Shown: one piece after another, positions 63,727 to 64,000 of the stretch
How the letters are laid out: the number at the start of each line of letters is the position of its first letter
Position numbering within the stretch: the first letter of the stretch is position 1
Assembly: GCA_965112735.1 (NCBI GenBank)
Contig: OZ218958.1
Coordinates: 3,472,001 to 3,536,000 of the forward strand
Origin: Phaeosaccion multiseriatum
Taxonomy: Eukaryota > Ochrophyta, other classes
DNA: 64,000 bases
Direction of reading: 5' to 3'
Made by a program: the position numbers and the translations under genes
Notes under the pieces: model-generated
What the model was told of the DNA's origin: nothing
Databases searched by the model: none
The model's input: the letters and a program-made list of their open reading frames with translations, nothing else

Positions 63727-64000
63727 CCTCACTCGTCCCGCTGGCCCACAATGCTCCCTCATCCCCCTCGTCACTCTCATCCTCCCTCTGGCTCTGTCCG
63801 CCACCTCTCTGCCTCTGTCTTCTTCTCCCTTCCCTCTGCCTCTGTCTTCCACCTCGTTCCTCATCGTCGCTACGGCTGCTGCTCCTCCAGCGAGAAGATG
63901 CTGCCCCCCCCGGGGCACTGTGTCCTCGTTGCCTACGCTGCCTCCGTATCACCAACTGCTGCTGCTGCGACAACGCGAGGTCCACGAGGAGCGTTCGAGC
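63167..64000 (-). CDS. 5'-incomplete coiled-coil protein
   Basis: Open from the right edge to a stop at 63167, at least 277 residues in this window; no ATG start is visible, so the N-terminus lies outside. The N-terminal part seen is basic and low complexity (QQQQLVIRRQRRQRG, a (GCT)n-coded Ser run). The rest is helical and charged: SSRFEQAEAERRAKVLDEYA, TKASRIKEKQLHTLTHWRDR, REVWRSLAVGAVQRDPVVDK, ASQLRLNEDILGLCQQLIA. I do not recognise a family; a coiled-coil structural or trafficking factor is possible. It contains one copy of the TATCACCAACTGCTG dispersed element in its coding strand. Confidence 0.6.
63947..63961 (+). repeat. Dispersed element TATCACCAACTGCTG (right-edge gene)
   Basis: Exact copy; on the coding minus strand it gives QQLVI. 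Confidence 0.8.

Noticed and set aside
1-64000. tRNA and rRNA genes
   Set aside because: I looked for GGTTCGA-type T-loops with matching acceptor stems. The GGTTCGACC near 17501 is at the edge of the MITE-like element and has no cloverleaf around it.

Overview
This window is a eukaryotic nuclear genome segment. It carries about 18 protein-coding loci, nearly all cut by GT-AG introns, and a very large amount of micro- and minisatellite DNA. I did not recognise any tRNA, rRNA, CRISPR array or intact transposon. The best guess for the organism is a photosynthetic, flagellate-forming stramenopile (heterokont) alga. The pointers are a secreted protein with a signal peptide ending QIQA|FYLIP, like the Phe+1 motif of secondary red plastid import; a Tectonic (ciliary transition zone) gene; FNIP-repeat and algal-style ankyrin genes; and a GC-rich genome. 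This taxonomic call is inference.

Layout. 0.1-2.2 kb (+) CacyBP/SIP-like; 3.6-9.4 kb (-) pirin-like; 9.6-12.5 kb (+) NDUFAF6-like; 13.5-14.4 kb (-) unknown protein with a plastid-type leader; 15.0-17.4 kb (+) Qa-SNARE syntaxin; 18.0-20.1 kb (+) ankyrin protein; 21.4-29.5 kb (-) phosphoinositide phospholipase C in 18 exons; 29.9-34.0 kb (+) serine carboxypeptidase in 9 exons; 34.3-38.5 kb (+) a ~1350-residue low-complexity coiled-coil protein; 38.9-42.0 kb (+) Ran GTPase; 43.6-44.4 kb (-) unknown polytopic membrane protein; 44.8-51.9 kb (+) Tectonic in 12 exons; 52.5-54.3 kb (-) CWC16-family splicing factor. From 54.4 kb the segment is an unstable family-gene region: a truncated FNIP copy (+), an ankyrin gene (-), an intact FNIP gene (+), an ankyrin remnant, a Tudor-like/AT-hook chromatin protein (+), a frameshifted TPR pseudogene (-) abutting a third FNIP scrap (+), and a 5'-incomplete gene (-) running off the right edge.

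The housekeeping genes are unrelated in function: Ran and the splicing factor are nuclear, syntaxin acts in vesicle fusion, PLC in signalling, NDUFAF6 in mitochondria and Tectonic in the cilium. Orientation alternates often, giving several head-to-head pairs with short shared upstream regions. For most multi-exon genes I checked reading-frame phase across every proposed junction, and the spliced lengths are divisible by three.

The most unusual signals are not genes. A ~15-nt sequence, TATCACCAACTGCTG, recurs about ten times on both strands in introns and exons, twice directly before a 3' splice site. Two other short dispersed motifs recur in introns and intergenic DNA. A MITE-like element with terminal inverted repeats is present with a probable second copy. 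Many introns are filled with minisatellites, each with its own unit.
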